DNA of 64,000 nt from Providencia rettgeri (GTDB lineage Bacteria > Pseudomonadota > Gammaproteobacteria > Enterobacterales > Enterobacteriaceae), in assembly GCF_001874625.1 (NCBI RefSeq), contig NZ_CP017671.1:1054001-1118000 (forward strand), in the 5' to 3' direction. The notes beneath the pieces were generated by a model that was given only the letters and a program-made list of their open reading frames with translations, did no database searches and was not told the origin of the DNA. The position numbers and the translations under genes are program-made. Shown here piece by piece: positions 45,304 through 56,642 of the stretch; the first letter of the stretch is position 1; each line of letters starts with the position of its first letter.

Positions 45304-46569
45304 ATGACTTCATTCGCAACTACTACAAGCCAGTATTTAACACCTGAACATTTGCGTGGATTACCAGCCCAGTATGGAACCCCTGTTTGGGTTTATGATA
45401 GCGCTGTAATCATTGAGCGTATTAAGCAATTACAAGTCTTTGATACTGTTAGGTTTGCACAAAAAGCAAGCTCTAACATTCATATCCTCCGTTTAATGAA
45501 AGAGCAAGGGGTCAAAGTAGATTCTGTTTCTTTAGGTGAAATAGAACGTGCGCTGGTCGCTGGCTTCCAAGCAGGGCGTGAAAACTCAGAAATTGTTTTT
45601 ACCGCAGATGTATTGGACAGAGCAACATTAGAAAAAGTGACGGCTCTGGATATTCCGGTAAATGCAGGGTCGATTGACATGTTAGACCAAATTGGTCAGA
45701 AAAAATCTGGTCACCCAGTTTGGTTGCGGATTAACCCGGGGTTTGGTCATGGCCATAGCCAAAAGACTAATACGGGTGGTGAGAATAGCAAGCACGGTAT
45801 TTGGCATGAAGATTTACCAGCCGCGTTAGAAAAAATTCGTCACTATAATTTATCGTTAGTGGGCATTCATATGCATATTGGTTCTGGCGTTGATTACCAA
45901 CATCTTGCTGATGTGTGTGATTCAATGGTGGCATTGGTCACCACCGCTGGGGTTGACCTGCATGCGATTTCGGCAGGGGGAGGGTTATCAACCCCTTACC
46001 GTGAAAGCGATGAATTAATAGATGTACAACATTATTATAGTTTATGGAATAACGCCCGTCAGCGTATAGAGCAGCATTTAGGGCACTCAGTCGAACTTGA
46101 GATAGAACCGGGGCGTTATTTAATGGCTGAATCCGGTGTTTTGCTGGCGGAAGTCCGTGCGGTTAAAGATATGGGGAGCCGCCATTATGTGTTAGTGGAT
46201 AGCGGTTTTAATGATTTAATGCGCCCTGCGATGTACGGCAGCTATCATCATGTATCTGTTCTAACTGCGGATGGCAGTTGTGCTGATAGCTCTCAACTCA
46301 TCGATACTATTATTGCAGGCCCTCTATGTGAGTCAGGGGATGTATTTACTCAATTAGAGGGTGGTTTAGTTGTTACACGCGCATTACCTGAGGTCAAAGT
46401 AGGGGATTATTTAGTTTTCCACGATACTGGCGCTTATGGTGCATCTATGTCTTCGAATTATAATAGTCGTCCATTATTACCGGAAGTCATGTTTGTAGAT
46501 GGCAAGCCAACGCTGATCCGTCGCCGCCAAACGATTGAAGAATTATTAGCATTAGAATTGGAATTATAA
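45304..46569 (+). CDS. lysA: Diaminopimelate decarboxylase
   Basis: This PLP enzyme of 421 residues makes L-lysine from meso-diaminopimelate. The PLP lysine lies in RFAQKASSNIHILR. GFGHGHSQKTNTGGENSKHGIW, GIHMHIGSGVDY, EPGRYLMAESG and GPLCESGDVF are diagnostic. A TTG at 45286 could extend it by six residues; the ATG at 45304 fits the E. coli length (420) and is close to GAGAAAG. A strong terminator follows. Confidence 0.97.
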   Translation: MTSFATTTSQYLTPEHLRGLPAQYGTPVWVYDSAVIIERIKQLQVFDTVRFAQKASSNIHILRLMKEQGVKVDSVSLGEIERALVAGFQAGRENSEIVFTADVLDRATLEKVTALDIPVNAGSIDMLDQIGQKKSGHPVWLRINPGFGHGHSQKTNTGGENSKHGIWHEDLPAALEKIRHYNLSLVGIHMHIGSGVDYQHLADVCDSMVALVTTAGVDLHAISAGGGLSTPYRESDELIDVQHYYSLWNNARQRIEQHLGHSVELEIEPGRYLMAESGVLLAEVRAVKDMGSRHYVLVDSGFNDLMRPAMYGSYHHVSVLTADGSCADSSQLIDTIIAGPLCESGDVFTQLEGGLVVTRALPEVKVGDYLVFHDTGAYGASMSSNYNSRPLLPEVMFVDGKPTLIRRRQTIEELLALELEL

Positions 46570-46590
46570 GTTTTAAATATAATTTACATA

Positions 46591-46625
46591 CAAAAAGCCA
46601 GCTATAATAACTAGCTGGCTTTTTG
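46591..46625 (+). terminator. Terminator of lysA
   Basis: AAAAAGCCAGCTA and TAGCTGGCTTTTT form a 13-bp stem followed by T-rich sequence between convergent lysA and fadE. Confidence 0.9.
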
Positions 46626-46681
46626 TTGTTACCCTTAAACTCACTTCTAAGAAGATAACCTTTTATAATTTACTTTATAAA

Positions 46682-49165
46682 TTAAGCTGCTTTCTTTTTC
46701 TTACTTGTATCTTCACTTGAAGGTTCGTCAGGAGACTTTTTTGACGGAAGTACCCCTAAGTCATCAAACTCAAACTCATCCACATTAATAGTCCGTAACC
46801 GGCTAGCTTCCGCTTTACGTAAAATATCAGCTTCTTCTTGCGTAATTACATTTTCAGGGAGTAATTGGTCTGCTAGTTCATCTAAGCGAGTAAAGCTGAG
46901 TTTACGCTCTTTTAAACGGCAGATACGGTCGAAGATTGGCTCAGCAGCAATAATATCGAGTAGTGCTTGGTTTACTAAGCCATGCGGGTTGTTTTCTGTT
47001 GGTGTTAAGTACTGACCACGACCTAATCTATCCCGTGTTTCAGAAGGTTCCATCAGTAGCTGCGCCAGTTTGTGGTCAAGTCGGTCAGATGGCATCGACA
47101 TAGAACGGCCAACAGGGAAGAGTGTCACTCGCATTATCGCCGCTACCATTTTATTAGGGAAGTTTTTCAATAAATCATCCATGGCTTTTTCTGACTGATA
47201 GAGACAATCTTCAACAGCCCATTTTACTAGCGGTAAATCTGCTTTTTGGCGACCTTCATCCTCATAGCGTTTTAGGGTTGCAGAGGCAAGGTACAGGTTA
47301 CTTAAAATATCCCCTAAGCGTGCCGAAATACGCTCACGACGTTTTAAGCTTCCGCCTAACACCCCCATTGCCACGTCAGACAATAAAGCTAAGTTAGCAC
47401 TTTGACGATTTAACATTTGATAATAACGGCGTGTTTCGTCTTTTGTTGGCGCGCTACTGCCACGACCGTTAGTCAAGCCTAACCAGAAACTCCGGAACTG
47501 GTTACTAATCACATGACCGATATGCCCGAATACAGCTTTATCAAATTTATGCAAATTATTATCTTTTGCAGCAGCCATTTCGTCTAATACAAATGGATGA
47601 CAACGAATAGCACCTTGGCCGAAGATGATCATACTACGAGTGAGAATATTGGCCCCTTCAACCGTAATAGCGATTGGCGCACCTTGGTAGGCTCTGGCGA
47701 CAAAGTTTGAATCGCCAAGGCAAATTCCTTTACCACCAGTGATATCCATTGCATCAATAATGGCGCGTTGACCTCTATGAGTACAATGGTATTTTACGAT
47801 AGCAGAGAGAACCGCGGGTTTTTCGCCTAACATAATCCCCGACGTAATCAAAGTTGCTGCTGCATCCATCAAATAAGTGTTACCAGCAATGCGTGCTAAT
47901 GGTTCTTCAATCCCTTCCATTTTACCAATTGATAATTTGAACTGGCGACGAATATAGGAATAAGCCCCTGTTGCAATAGCGATGCTCTTCAGACTTCCTG
48001 TTGAGTTAGATGGTAATGTAATACCGCGTCCGACAGAGAGACACTCGACAAGCATTCTCCAACCTTGCCCCGCCATCTTTGGCCCACCAATGATGTAATC
48101 AATAGGAACAAAGATATCTTGACCGCGAGTCGGGCCATTCATAAATGGCACATTAAGAGGGAAATGGCGATGGCCAATTTCGACCCCCGGTGTATTGGTT
48201 GGAATTAAAGCACAAGTGATACCAAGGTTTTTTTCTCCGCCTAATAGTTTATCTGGGTCAGATAATTTAAAGGCTAGCCCTAACACGGTCGCGATTGGTG
48301 CTAAGGTAATGTAGCGTTTATTCCATGTTAAACGCATACCAAGGACTTGTTCACCTTGCCATTCACCCATGCAAACTATGCCAGTATCTGGGATCGCACC
48401 TGCATCAGACCCTGCTTCAGGGCTTGTTAAAGCAAAACATGGAATTTCTTCACCAGTAGCTAAACCCGGCAAATAACGCTGTTTTTGCTCATCGGTACCA
48501 TAATGTTGTAGGAGTTCACCAGGACCTAAAGAGTTAGGAACACCGACAGTTATTGCCAGTATGCCCGAAACTCCGGCAAGTTTTTGTAATACTTGTGATT
48601 GAGCATAGGCAGAAAATTCAAGACCTCCGTATTCTTTTTTGATGATCATGGCAAAGAAACGGTGATCGCGTAAATATTGCCACACTTCAGGAGGGAGGTC
48701 TGCGAGCTCATGACTCACTTCAAAATCATTGACCATGCCACAAACTGTTTCAACGGGACCATCAATAAATGCTTGTTCTTCGGCAGTCAATTGTGGTTTT
48801 GGGTAGTCATGAAGCTTATTCCAATTAGGGGCTCCTCGGAAAAGGTCGCCTTCCCACCAAGTTGTCCCTGCATCAATGGCTTCTTTTTCTGTTCTTGACA
48901 TTGGTGGCATGACTTTTTGAAACATTTTCATAGCGCGGGCGGAAAATAATGATTGGCGTATTGGGCTGAAAACAAATGGAAATAATACTAAGGCGACTGG
49001 CAATAACATCCAGTAGCTCCAAATATTTATCACACCCATAACAGCAGTATAAGCCAATAATAATATTGCGCTAAAAACCAACGATGTTTTGTGATAACAA
49101 AGTACGCCAATTAAGGCTAGGAATAACACAATGCTGAGAAGGATCATAGTTAAGCTCCTGTCCAC
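46682..49165 (-). CDS. fadE: Acyl-CoA dehydrogenase FadE
   Basis: This 827-residue flavoprotein catalyses the first step of fatty-acid beta-oxidation. Two N-terminal membrane segments (about 5-60) are followed by an acyl-CoA dehydrogenase domain (from ~100) with [34 protein letters not shown] and [20 protein letters not shown], and a C-terminal helical extension. The length is near E. coli FadE (814). The lysine-rich end ([14 protein letters not shown]) is longer than usual. A FadR-type operator overlaps its promoter region. Confidence 0.95.
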   Translation of the reverse strand: MDRSLTMILLSIVLFLALIGVLCYHKTSLVFSAILLLAYTAVMGVINIWSYWMLLPVALVLFPFVFSPIRQSLFSARAMKMFQKVMPPMSRTEKEAIDAGTTWWEGDLFRGAPNWNKLHDYPKPQLTAEEQAFIDGPVETVCGMVNDFEVSHELADLPPEVWQYLRDHRFFAMIIKKEYGGLEFSAYAQSQVLQKLAGVSGILAITVGVPNSLGPGELLQHYGTDEQKQRYLPGLATGEEIPCFALTSPEAGSDAGAIPDTGIVCMGEWQGEQVLGMRLTWNKRYITLAPIATVLGLAFKLSDPDKLLGGEKNLGITCALIPTNTPGVEIGHRHFPLNVPFMNGPTRGQDIFVPIDYIIGGPKMAGQGWRMLVECLSVGRGITLPSNSTGSLKSIAIATGAYSYIRRQFKLSIGKMEGIEEPLARIAGNTYLMDAAATLITSGIMLGEKPAVLSAIVKYHCTHRGQRAIIDAMDITGGKGICLGDSNFVARAYQGAPIAITVEGANILTRSMIIFGQGAIRCHPFVLDEMAAAKDNNLHKFDKAVFGHIGHVISNQFRSFWLGLTNGRGSSAPTKDETRRYYQMLNRQSANLALLSDVAMGVLGGSLKRRERISARLGDILSNLYLASATLKRYEDEGRQKADLPLVKWAVEDCLYQSEKAMDDLLKNFPNKMVAAIMRVTLFPVGRSMSMPSDRLDHKLAQLLMEPSETRDRLGRGQYLTPTENNPHGLVNQALLDIIAAEPIFDRICRLKERKLSFTRLDELADQLLPENVITQEEADILRKAEASRLRTINVDEFEFDDLGVLPSKKSPDEPSSEDTSKKKKAA

Positions 49166-49534
49166 TTGTAAGAGGTCTGACCTGTTTGTTATCTTAATCT
49201 ATACCCATTAATAAAGAATTAGCAATGTATTTACATCCTAATTACAACTTGGCTCACAAAAACACCAAATTATGAAAATGGTTAAGGTAATTTACATTAA
49301 GGCCATTAAAAAATTATGGTTACTAGTAAGGAAAAAGGAGGTCTTTTTCTACGAAGCTAAGACAGCACAATCAAAAGTAGAAACAAAACAATCCCTGTGC
49401 AACAATCTGAGTATTAAAGGTTAATTGTGGATACCTATCTGCTCTTTGCCATTAGATGGCATTTTTATTTAGGCTATTTTAAATATAAATTAATCATACT
49501 CTCTGTAACATGTTCTTAATTAAGAGGAAACCTC
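49166..49534. promoter_or_regulatory. Divergent fadE / gmhA promoter region
   Basis: This gap contains the FadR site beside fadE and presumably promoters for both genes. AAGAGGAAA before 49535 is the gmhA ribosome-binding site. No ORF or RNA gene is evident. Confidence 0.6.
49170..49186. promoter_or_regulatory. FadR operator upstream of fadE
   Basis: AAGAGGTCTGACCTGTT contains the symmetric core AGGTC-T-GACCT and closely resembles the FadR consensus AACTGGTCNGACCTGTT. It lies a few bases before the fadE start. In E. coli FadR represses fadE until long-chain acyl-CoA releases it. Confidence 0.75.
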
Positions 49535-50113
49535 ATGTATCAAGACCTGATCCGTGGCGAGCTAACAGAAGCTGCCGACACGCTATCAAATTTCCTTAGC
49601 GATGACGCAAATATTGAAGCTATTCAAAAAGCAGCCGTATTGTTAGCCGATTCTTTTAAAGCTGGTGGCAAAGTATTGTCTTGTGGTAATGGTGGTTCAC
49701 ACTGCGATGCGATGCATTTTGCTGAAGAGTTAACAGGGCGCTATCGTGAAAATCGTCCCGGTTATCCAGCGATTGCAATTTCAGATGTTAGTCATCTGTC
49801 TTGTGTCAGTAATGACTTCGGTTATGAATATGTTTTTTCACGTTTTATTGAAGCAGTAGGGATGAAAGGTGATGTTTTACTGGGCATCTCAACATCTGGT
49901 AATTCAGGGAATATTATCAAAGCGATTAGCGCTGCTCGTGAGAAAGGGATGAAAGTAATCACGCTAACAGGTAAAGATGGCGGGAAAATGGCAGGTACCG
50001 CAGATATTGAAATCCGTGTCCCACACTTTGGTTATGCTGATCGCATTCAAGAAATTCATATTAAAGTTATCCATATCTTAATTCAGTTGATTGAAAAAGA
50101 GATGGTGAAGTAA
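49535..50113 (+). CDS. gmhA: Sedoheptulose-7-phosphate isomerase GmhA
   Basis: This 192-residue SIS-domain enzyme makes D-glycero-D-manno-heptose 7-phosphate, the first step toward LPS core heptose. [33 protein letters not shown] and [17 protein letters not shown] are family signatures. The length equals that of E. coli GmhA. It is followed by yafJ as in E. coli. Confidence 0.97.
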   Translation: MYQDLIRGELTEAADTLSNFLSDDANIEAIQKAAVLLADSFKAGGKVLSCGNGGSHCDAMHFAEELTGRYRENRPGYPAIAISDVSHLSCVSNDFGYEYVFSRFIEAVGMKGDVLLGISTSGNSGNIIKAISAAREKGMKVITLTGKDGGKMAGTADIEIRVPHFGYADRIQEIHIKVIHILIQLIEKEMVK

Positions 50114-50140
50114 AGTTTTAACCGGTTTAGGAGCCTTTAA

Positions 50141-50908
50141 ATGTGTGAGTTACTTGGCATGAGTGCCAATGTTCCAACTGATATTACGTTTAGTCTTAGT
50201 GGGTTAATTTCTCGAGGTGGGCATACCGGTCCACACAAAGATGGCTGGGGAATTACGTTCTATGAAGGCTTGGGATGTCGCACATTTAAAGATCCTCAAC
50301 CAAGTTTTTTATCACCCGTTGCCCGCTTTGTGCAGGAATATCCTATCAAATCAGAAACGATTGTTGCGCATATTCGGCAAGCAAATCAAGGTGATGTATC
50401 ATTAGTCAATACGCATCCCTTTACGCGTGAATTGTGGGGGCGCAATTGGACTTATGCTCATAATGGCCAATTAAAGGGTTATCGTTCATTGAAAACAGGG
50501 CGTTATTGGCCTATCGGTGAAACTGATAGCGAATGGATATTTTGCTGGATTTTACATCAGTTAAGTGAAAAGTACCCACGAAAACCCTCCAATTGGAAAA
50601 GCGTGTTTCGTTTTGTCGCGACATTGGCGGATCAGCTACGTCATAAAGGGGTGTTTAATATGTTGCTCTCTGATGGGCAATATTTGATGGCGTTTAGTTC
50701 AACGAATTTACATTGGCTGACGCGTAGAGCACCCTTTGGTAAAGCGAAATTATTAGATCAAGATATTGAAATTGATTTCGAGCAATGCACCACACCCACT
50801 GATATTGTTTCTGTTATTGCAACTCAACCTTTAACGGGAAATGAAAATTGGCAGCGGATCGAGCCAGGTAACTTTGTATTATTCCATCTTGGTGAGCGCA
50901 TATTGTGA
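50141..50908 (+). CDS. yafJ: Class II glutamine amidotransferase YafJ
   Basis: This 255-residue protein has an N-terminal nucleophile glutaminase fold with the catalytic Cys2 in MCELLGMSAN, GWGITFY, AHIRQANQGDV and the oxyanion-region YAHNGQLKGY. It has no synthase domain, so its ammonia acceptor is unknown. It begins 27 bp after gmhA and overlaps the convergent yafK end by 30 bp. Confidence 0.93.
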   Translation: MCELLGMSANVPTDITFSLSGLISRGGHTGPHKDGWGITFYEGLGCRTFKDPQPSFLSPVARFVQEYPIKSETIVAHIRQANQGDVSLVNTHPFTRELWGRNWTYAHNGQLKGYRSLKTGRYWPIGETDSEWIFCWILHQLSEKYPRKPSNWKSVFRFVATLADQLRHKGVFNMLLSDGQYLMAFSSTNLHWLTRRAPFGKAKLLDQDIEIDFEQCTTPTDIVSVIATQPLTGNENWQRIEPGNFVLFHLGERIL

Positions 50909-51643
50909 TTTAGATCCTAATAATTTCGTTGGGGTATCTGGTAAGCTAACTACCGCGTATTTACCTAATGTCACTGAAATTTCTGCGGGTCTTCCTGTTT
51001 GGTTAAAGTATTCGTAAGCAGGCTGTAGCTGTTTCCAAAATGAATAGTGACTTGAGTTTCTGTAGCGCGTCATATTTTCATTTGTCATCTTAAATGGGTA
51101 GATGCTGACATTGATGGTTGGCTGGCCATTTAATAAGGCAGTTTCGACGGTTTGATAAATTTCACCCATATATTTATCTGTCATGGCATAGCATCCTACA
51201 GAAACGCAACTGCCATGGATCATTAGGTAACTACCGCTGTAACCTTGTGCTTTATCGTATTCATTAGGGAATCCAATATTGATAGATCGGTAATACCGAC
51301 TATTTGGGTTGAGCTGTTCTGCGGTAATTTGATAAAATCCCTCAGGGCTTTTGAGGTCTCCTTCTATTTTTTTCGGGCCAAGGCCCCCAGAAAACTTACA
51401 AATTGGGTAAGTTTTGGTCAGCTTATATTTTCCAGAAGGGGTTTTTTGATAGAGTTCGAGTAAACCCTCTTGCTTAAATATTTGAATAAAAATAGATGAA
51501 TTTTGATTATCCAAAGCATTATTCTTAAGTATAAATGAAGAGTTGCTCGCCTGAATTACAGGTGGATATATGAGTACAAATGGAAAAATTGCACTAAAAA
51601 ATTTACTTAATTTCATACTAAGGCCAAATGTAGAAGTTTTCAC
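50879..51643 (-). CDS. yafK: YafK-type L,D-transpeptidase-family protein (DpaA)
   Basis: This 254-residue periplasmic protein has an N-terminal hydrophobic signal (about 10-30) and a YkuD-type catalytic domain. ICKFSGGLGPKKIEGDLKSP leads to the catalytic region MIHGSCVSVGCYAMT. E. coli YafK (DpaA/LdtF) removes Braun lipoprotein from peptidoglycan instead of making cross-links, so the same is likely here. The start could be M11 (MKLSKFF), which gives a more usual signal peptide. Confidence 0.92.
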   Translation of the reverse strand: MKTSTFGLSMKLSKFFSAIFPFVLIYPPVIQASNSSFILKNNALDNQNSSIFIQIFKQEGLLELYQKTPSGKYKLTKTYPICKFSGGLGPKKIEGDLKSPEGFYQITAEQLNPNSRYYRSINIGFPNEYDKAQGYSGSYLMIHGSCVSVGCYAMTDKYMGEIYQTVETALLNGQPTINVSIYPFKMTNENMTRYRNSSHYSFWKQLQPAYEYFNQTGRPAEISVTLGKYAVVSLPDTPTKLLGSKSQYALTKME

Positions 51644-52030
51644 TGATTAAAAAGAATACAGAATTTATGCATTTTAGACGAGTAAATAGAAAATTAATAT
51701 AGCTTGTTAATAGTTTTTAGATGAATCTTTATCGGTTAAATAGTAATCAGCAATCGATAAAGGTGATGTTATAGTTCGGCAATTTCGAATTGTTAACAGA
51801 AAAATTTAAATATTAATGCAATTTGCTTGAACTATGTCACTTCTATAGACGGACATAGTGAGTGGGAACTGATAAAATTACGTCCGGCAGAAGAAAAAAT
51901 TTAGTAACAATTATGTGAAAATACCTGCTTAAGTGGCGAAAGTGGCTTGAGCTGTTTTTATTACTGAGTCGCTATCATTCATTGCTGAATCGTTAGCTTA
52001 GGGTTTAACTGATAAACTTGTGCAGATCTT
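51644..52030. promoter_or_regulatory. Divergent yafK / nqrA region
   Basis: This 387-bp AT-rich gap must hold the nqr promoter. It contains a terminator-like hairpin (51927-51952) in the presumed nqrA leader and no believable ORF. I saw no known riboswitch pattern; an FMN riboswitch was looked for because of the flavin-dependent product. Confidence 0.5.
51927..51952 (+). terminator. Terminator-like hairpin in the nqrA leader
   Basis: GCTTAAGT and GCTTGAGC pair through eight positions (two G-T) with a 10-base loop, then TGTTTTTATT. It lies about 80 bp before the nqrA start and could attenuate the operon. Confidence 0.45.
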
Positions 52031-53374
52031 ATGATTAAAATTAAAAAAGGCCTTAACCTTCCCATCGCAGGTGAGCCAGCCCAAGTGATAGAAGACGGCC
52101 CGAAAATTCAACACGTAGCTGTGCTAGGTGAAGAATATGTCGGAATGCGTCCTTCGATGCTGGTTAAAGAAGGTGAACGTGTCATAAAAGGGCAGGTTCT
52201 TTTTGAAGATAAAAAGAATCCGGGGGTTGTTTTTACAAGTCCAGCCTGTGGTAAAATTGTTGCTATTCATCGTGGTGAGCGTCGTGTGCTTCAATCTGTT
52301 GTCATTGAAATTGACGGTGATGAACAGGAAAACTTTGCAGCTTATACTCGTACTGAGTTATCTGCATTAACCAGAGAACAAGTCGAAGATAATCTGATTA
52401 AATCAGGTTTGTGGACCTCTTTAAGAACGCGTCCATTTAGTCGTTCGCCACAACCAGGTTCTTCACCTAGCGCTATTTTTGTTACTGCAATGGACACAAA
52501 CCCTCTTGCTGCTGATGCCGTTTTGGTTATTCGTGAACAAGAACAGGCATTTAACGATGGGTTATTAGTCCTTAGCCATTTAACAGAAGGTAAAATCCAT
52601 GTATGTCATGGAGAGGGGGATTTACCAAAAGTTGAGGCTCATAGCCAGATTTCATACACCCAGTTTGCGGGTCCTCATCCTGCTGGGTTAGCGGGGACTC
52701 ATATCCATTTCTTGGAGCCAGTAAGCATCAAGAAAAAGGTATGGAGCCTTAATTACCAAGACGTTATTGCGATTGGTAAGCTGTTTGTCACTGGGCAGCT
52801 TTATACTGACCGTATCGTTTCATTGGCAGGGCCACAGGTTGAAAAGCCGCGTTTATTACGCACTTGTCTTGGCGCTGATTTATATGAATTAACTCAAGGC
52901 CAGCTTAAAGCGGGCGAAAACCGTATTATTTCAGGCTCTGTCCTTTGGGGCGTAACTTGTGATGATACCCATCATTATCTTGGTCGTTTTCACAATCAAG
53001 TCTCTGTATTAGCCGAAGGTCGCGATAAAGAACTATTTGGCTGGATTATGCCTGGTGTTAATAAATTTACGATCACTCGTACTACGATCGGGCATTTCCT
53101 GAAAAATAAGCGCTTTAATTTTACGACAACAATGAACGGCGGTGAGCGTTCAATGGTACCAATTGGTAACTATGAGCGTGTTATGCCTCTTGACATCATG
53201 ATCACTCATTTGTTGCGCGATCTCCTCGCTGGAGATACCGATACATCACAAGAATTGGGCTGTTTAGAGTTGGACGAAGAAGATTTAGGTTTATGTACCT
53301 ATGTTTGCCCAGCGAAGTACGAGTATGGTCCTGTATTACGTGATGTTCTGACCAAGATTGAGCTAGAAGGGTGA
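52031..53374 (+). CDS. nqrA: Na+-translocating NADH:quinone reductase subunit A
   Basis: This 447-residue cytoplasmic subunit belongs to the six-subunit sodium pump and is implicated in quinone interaction. [18 protein letters not shown], the barrel-sandwich-like [25 protein letters not shown] region and [17 protein letters not shown] are typical. It heads nqrABCDEF-apbE-nqrM; nqrB starts 4 bp later. Confidence 0.97.
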   Translation: MIKIKKGLNLPIAGEPAQVIEDGPKIQHVAVLGEEYVGMRPSMLVKEGERVIKGQVLFEDKKNPGVVFTSPACGKIVAIHRGERRVLQSVVIEIDGDEQENFAAYTRTELSALTREQVEDNLIKSGLWTSLRTRPFSRSPQPGSSPSAIFVTAMDTNPLAADAVLVIREQEQAFNDGLLVLSHLTEGKIHVCHGEGDLPKVEAHSQISYTQFAGPHPAGLAGTHIHFLEPVSIKKKVWSLNYQDVIAIGKLFVTGQLYTDRIVSLAGPQVEKPRLLRTCLGADLYELTQGQLKAGENRIISGSVLWGVTCDDTHHYLGRFHNQVSVLAEGRDKELFGWIMPGVNKFTITRTTIGHFLKNKRFNFTTTMNGGERSMVPIGNYERVMPLDIMITHLLRDLLAGDTDTSQELGCLELDEEDLGLCTYVCPAKYEYGPVLRDVLTKIELEG

Positions 53375-53378
53375 TTCC

Positions 53379-54617
53379 ATGGGTCTGAAAAATTTATTTG
53401 AAAAGTATGAACACCATTTTGAGCCCGGTGGAAAACTCGCTAAATACTATGCATTGTATGAAGCAGTTTCTACAGTGTTCTATACACCGGGAACGGTGAC
53501 GAAAGGTCGTTCTCATGTCAGGGACACTATTGACCTGAAGCGCATGATGATTTTAGTCTGGCTTGCTGTTTTCCCTGCAATGTTCTGGGGGATGTACAAC
53601 GTAGGCAACCAAGCTATCCCTGCACTTCATCAACTGTATAGTGGAGCAGAGCTACAGCAAGTGCTCGCGAGTGACTGGCATTATAGTTTGGCACAATTTT
53701 TAGGTGCCTCGCTGTCAATGGATGCTGGTTGGGGAAGTAAAATGCTGCTTGGTGCAGTTTATTTTCTTCCTATTTATGCCGTTGTTTTCCTTGTCGGTGG
53801 GTTCTGGGAAGTGTTGTTTGCCATGATCCGTGGTCATGAAATCAACGAAGGCTTCTTTATAACCTCTATCTTGTTTGCTTTGATTGTGCCTCCAACAATT
53901 CCTTTATGGCAAGCGGCTCTTGGTATTACCTTCGGTGTCGTGATTGCTAAGGAAATTTTCGGTGGTACAGGGCGTAACTTCTTAAACCCTGCGTTAGCGG
54001 GTCGTGCATTTTTATTCTTTGCTTACCCTGCTCAAATCTCCGGTGACTTGGTTTGGACTGCAGCGGATGGTTTCTCGGGAGCAACTCCATTATCACAGTG
54101 GGCTTCAGGTGGCGAACACGCGCTAATGAACACAGTAACAAGTGAGCCTATCACTTGGATGCAAGCGTTCTTAGGTAATATGCCAGGCTCGATCGGTGAA
54201 GTTTCGACGCTGATGTTGTTTATTGGTGGCGCACTCATCATGTTCTTCCGCATTGCATCATGGCGTATTGTGGCGGGTGTCATGGTTGGTATGATTGCCA
54301 TGTCTTACCTATTTAATGCTATTGGTTCAGACACCAATCCGTTATTTGCCATGCCTTGGTGGTGGCATATGGTTCTGGGTGGCTTTGCATTTGGTATGAT
54401 TTTTATGGCGACAGACCCAGTATCCGCTTCATTCACTGATAAAGGTAAATGGGCATATGGCATTCTGATCGGCGTAATGTGTGTACTTATCAGGGTAGTA
54501 AATCCGGCTTATCCTGAAGGGATGATGCTGGCTATTCTGTTCGCCAACCTGTTTGCTCCTTTGTTTGACTATCTGGTCGTTCAAGCAAATATTAAGCGGA
54601 GAAAAGCTCGTGGCTAA
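53379..54617 (+). CDS. nqrB: Na+-NQR subunit B
   Basis: This 412-residue membrane subunit has about ten hydrophobic segments and forms part of the sodium path. The threonine that carries covalent FMN is T236 in [11 protein letters not shown], the same number as in Vibrio cholerae Nqr[18 protein letters not shown] is conserved. Its end overlaps nqrC by 8 bp. Confidence 0.97.
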   Translation: MGLKNLFEKYEHHFEPGGKLAKYYALYEAVSTVFYTPGTVTKGRSHVRDTIDLKRMMILVWLAVFPAMFWGMYNVGNQAIPALHQLYSGAELQQVLASDWHYSLAQFLGASLSMDAGWGSKMLLGAVYFLPIYAVVFLVGGFWEVLFAMIRGHEINEGFFITSILFALIVPPTIPLWQAALGITFGVVIAKEIFGGTGRNFLNPALAGRAFLFFAYPAQISGDLVWTAADGFSGATPLSQWASGGEHALMNTVTSEPITWMQAFLGNMPGSIGEVSTLMLFIGGALIMFFRIASWRIVAGVMVGMIAMSYLFNAIGSDTNPLFAMPWWWHMVLGGFAFGMIFMATDPVSASFTDKGKWAYGILIGVMCVLIRVVNPAYPEGMMLAILFANLFAPLFDYLVVQANIKRRKARG

Positions 54618-55404
54618 TGATAAACCAATTAATAAAGATAGCGTCGGTAGAACATTTCTAGTCATTTTTATCCTTTGTCTAGTTTGTTCTGTTGTTGTCG
54701 CAGGTGCTGCAGTTGGTTTGAAGCCGAAGCAGCAAGAACAAATTCAGTTAGATACTCAGCGTAATATTTTAAGCGTGGCAGGTTTAATGCAGCCTAAAAT
54801 GACCGCAGAAGAAATCCAAAAAATTTATGGGGAGCGCATCGAACCTAAGCTTTTGAATTTCAAAACGAATGAACTATCTGATAGCACTAGCCGTTATGAT
54901 CTAAATGCTGAGCTACGTAGCGATGAAACCAGTATTGCCCTTTCTCCAGCAGAGGATATCGCAAAAATTCGCCGTCGCGCCAATAGTGCTGAAATCTATT
55001 TAGTGAAAGATGATGCCGGCAAAGTATCACAAATTATTTTACCTGTTTATGGTTCAGGTTTGTGGTCTGTAATGTATGCGTTTGTGGCAATCGATGTTGA
55101 TGGGGTAACCTCACGCGGTATCACTTACTACTCGCATGGTGAAACACCAGGTTTAGGTGGCGAAGTCGATAACCCACAATGGAAAGCCCAATGGCCGGGT
55201 AAAAAACTGTTCAATGAACAGGGTATTCCGGCAATTAAAATCGTACGTGGTGGTGCCACAGATAGCCCATACGGTATCGATGGCCTTTCAGGTGCAACCC
55301 TAACGTCAAACGGAATTCAACATATGTTTGATTTTTGGTTAGGGGATAACGGCTTTGGTCCGTTCCTGAAAAAAGTACGTGAAGGAGCGCTGAATAATGG
55401 CTGA
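54610..55404 (+). CDS. nqrC: Na+-NQR subunit C
   Basis: This 264-residue subunit has one N-terminal membrane helix (about 13-36) and a periplasmic FMN-binding domain. The flavinylated threonine is expected at T230 in [23 protein letters not shown] is diagnostic. The GTG at 54610 follows GGAG inside nqrB and gives the normal N-terminus; the longer frame from 54553 is in nqrB and is not used. Its end overlaps nqrD by 8 bp. Confidence 0.95.
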   Translation: MANDKPINKDSVGRTFLVIFILCLVCSVVVAGAAVGLKPKQQEQIQLDTQRNILSVAGLMQPKMTAEEIQKIYGERIEPKLLNFKTNELSDSTSRYDLNAELRSDETSIALSPAEDIAKIRRRANSAEIYLVKDDAGKVSQIILPVYGSGLWSVMYAFVAIDVDGVTSRGITYYSHGETPGLGGEVDNPQWKAQWPGKKLFNEQGIPAIKIVRGGATDSPYGIDGLSGATLTSNGIQHMFDFWLGDNGFGPFLKKVREGALNNG

Positions 55405-56026
55405 TTCAAAAGAAATAAAACGCGTCCTACTTGGACCACTATTAGATAACAACCCAATTGCTTTGCAAATACTGGGGGTCTGTTCTGCATTAGCAGTAAC
55501 AACTAAGTTAGAAACAGCATTGGTTATGACCATTGCGGTAACATTAGTTACGGCATTTTCTAACTTCTTTATTTCACTGATTAGAAATTATATTCCAAGC
55601 AGTGTGCGTATTATTGTACAGATGGCAATCATCGCTTCTCTCGTCATCGTGGTTGACCAAATTTTACGTGCGTATGCCTATGAAATATCAAAGCAACTTT
55701 CAGTATTCGTTGGTTTGATTATTACTAACTGTATCGTAATGGGGCGTGCTGAAGCTTATGCAATGAAAGCGCCACCAATAGAAAGCTTTATGGATGGTAT
55801 CGGTAATGGTCTTGGCTATGGTGTGATCCTTGTATTAGTCGGTTTCTTTAGGGAATTATTTGGCTCCGGCAAACTGTTTGGTATCACTGTCTTTGAATCA
55901 CTGCAAAACGGTGGCTGGTACATGCCTAATGGCTTGTTCCTCCTCGCGCCAAGTGCATTCTTTATCATCGGTATGCTGATTTGGGGACTACGTATCCTGA
56001 AACCAGCTCAGGTAGAGAAGGACTAA
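55397..56026 (+). CDS. nqrD: Na+-NQR subunit D
   Basis: This 209-residue membrane subunit has six hydrophobic segments in an inverted-repeat fold shared with NqrE and RnfE. Conserved cysteines in [11 protein letters not shown] and [11 protein letters not shown] are ligands of the membrane iron centre shared with NqrE. Confidence 0.96.
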   Translation: MADSKEIKRVLLGPLLDNNPIALQILGVCSALAVTTKLETALVMTIAVTLVTAFSNFFISLIRNYIPSSVRIIVQMAIIASLVIVVDQILRAYAYEISKQLSVFVGLIITNCIVMGRAEAYAMKAPPIESFMDGIGNGLGYGVILVLVGFFRELFGSGKLFGITVFESLQNGGWYMPNGLFLLAPSAFFIIGMLIWGLRILKPAQVEKD

Positions 56027-56030
56027 TCAC

Positions 56031-56627
56031 ATGGAACACTATATTAGCCTATTTGTTAAATCCATTTTTATTGAAAATATGGCGTTAGCATTCTTTTTAG
56101 GTATGTGTACTTTTCTCGCTGTTTCAAAGAATGTTAAAACAGCCTTTGGACTGGGGATCGCAGTAACTGTCGTTCTTGGTATCTCTGTTCCAGCTAATAA
56201 CTTGGTGTATAACTTAGTGTTGCGTGATGGGGCAATAGCAGAGGGTATTGATTTATCCTTTTTGAACTTCATCACCTTTATCGGTGTTATTGCTGCATTG
56301 GTTCAGATCCTTGAGATGATTTTGGATCGTTACTTCCCATCACTGTATAACGCACTTGGTATCTTCTTGCCATTGATTACTGTTAACTGTGCAATTTTCG
56401 GTGGTGTTTCTTTCATGGCTCAACGCGATTATAACTTTAGCGAATCGATAGTGTATGGGTTTGGCTCGGGGATCGGTTGGATGCTTGCCATTGTCTTGTT
56501 GGCAGCTATCCGTGAGAAAATGAAGTACTCAGATATTCCAGCGGGTCTAAAAGGGTTAGGTATCACCTTTGTGACAACCGGCTTGATGGCATTGGGCTTT
56601 ATGTCCTTCTCCGGTGTGCAGCTATAA
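56031..56627 (+). CDS. nqrE: Na+-NQR subunit E
   Basis: This 198-residue six-helix membrane subunit is paired with NqrD. Cysteines in [11 protein letters not shown] and [11 protein letters not shown] contribute to the intramembrane iron site that NqrM helps to load. It starts 4 bp after nqrD. A long minus-strand frame across its end is a shadow. Confidence 0.96.
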   Translation: MEHYISLFVKSIFIENMALAFFLGMCTFLAVSKNVKTAFGLGIAVTVVLGISVPANNLVYNLVLRDGAIAEGIDLSFLNFITFIGVIAALVQILEMILDRYFPSLYNALGIFLPLITVNCAIFGGVSFMAQRDYNFSESIVYGFGSGIGWMLAIVLLAAIREKMKYSDIPAGLKGLGITFVTTGLMALGFMSFSGVQL

Positions 56628-56642
56628 AGGCGAGAAGAATTC

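Noticed and set aside
51644..52030. FMN riboswitch before the flavin-dependent nqr operon
   Set aside because: The conserved RFN-element segments were not seen; only a simple hairpin is present.
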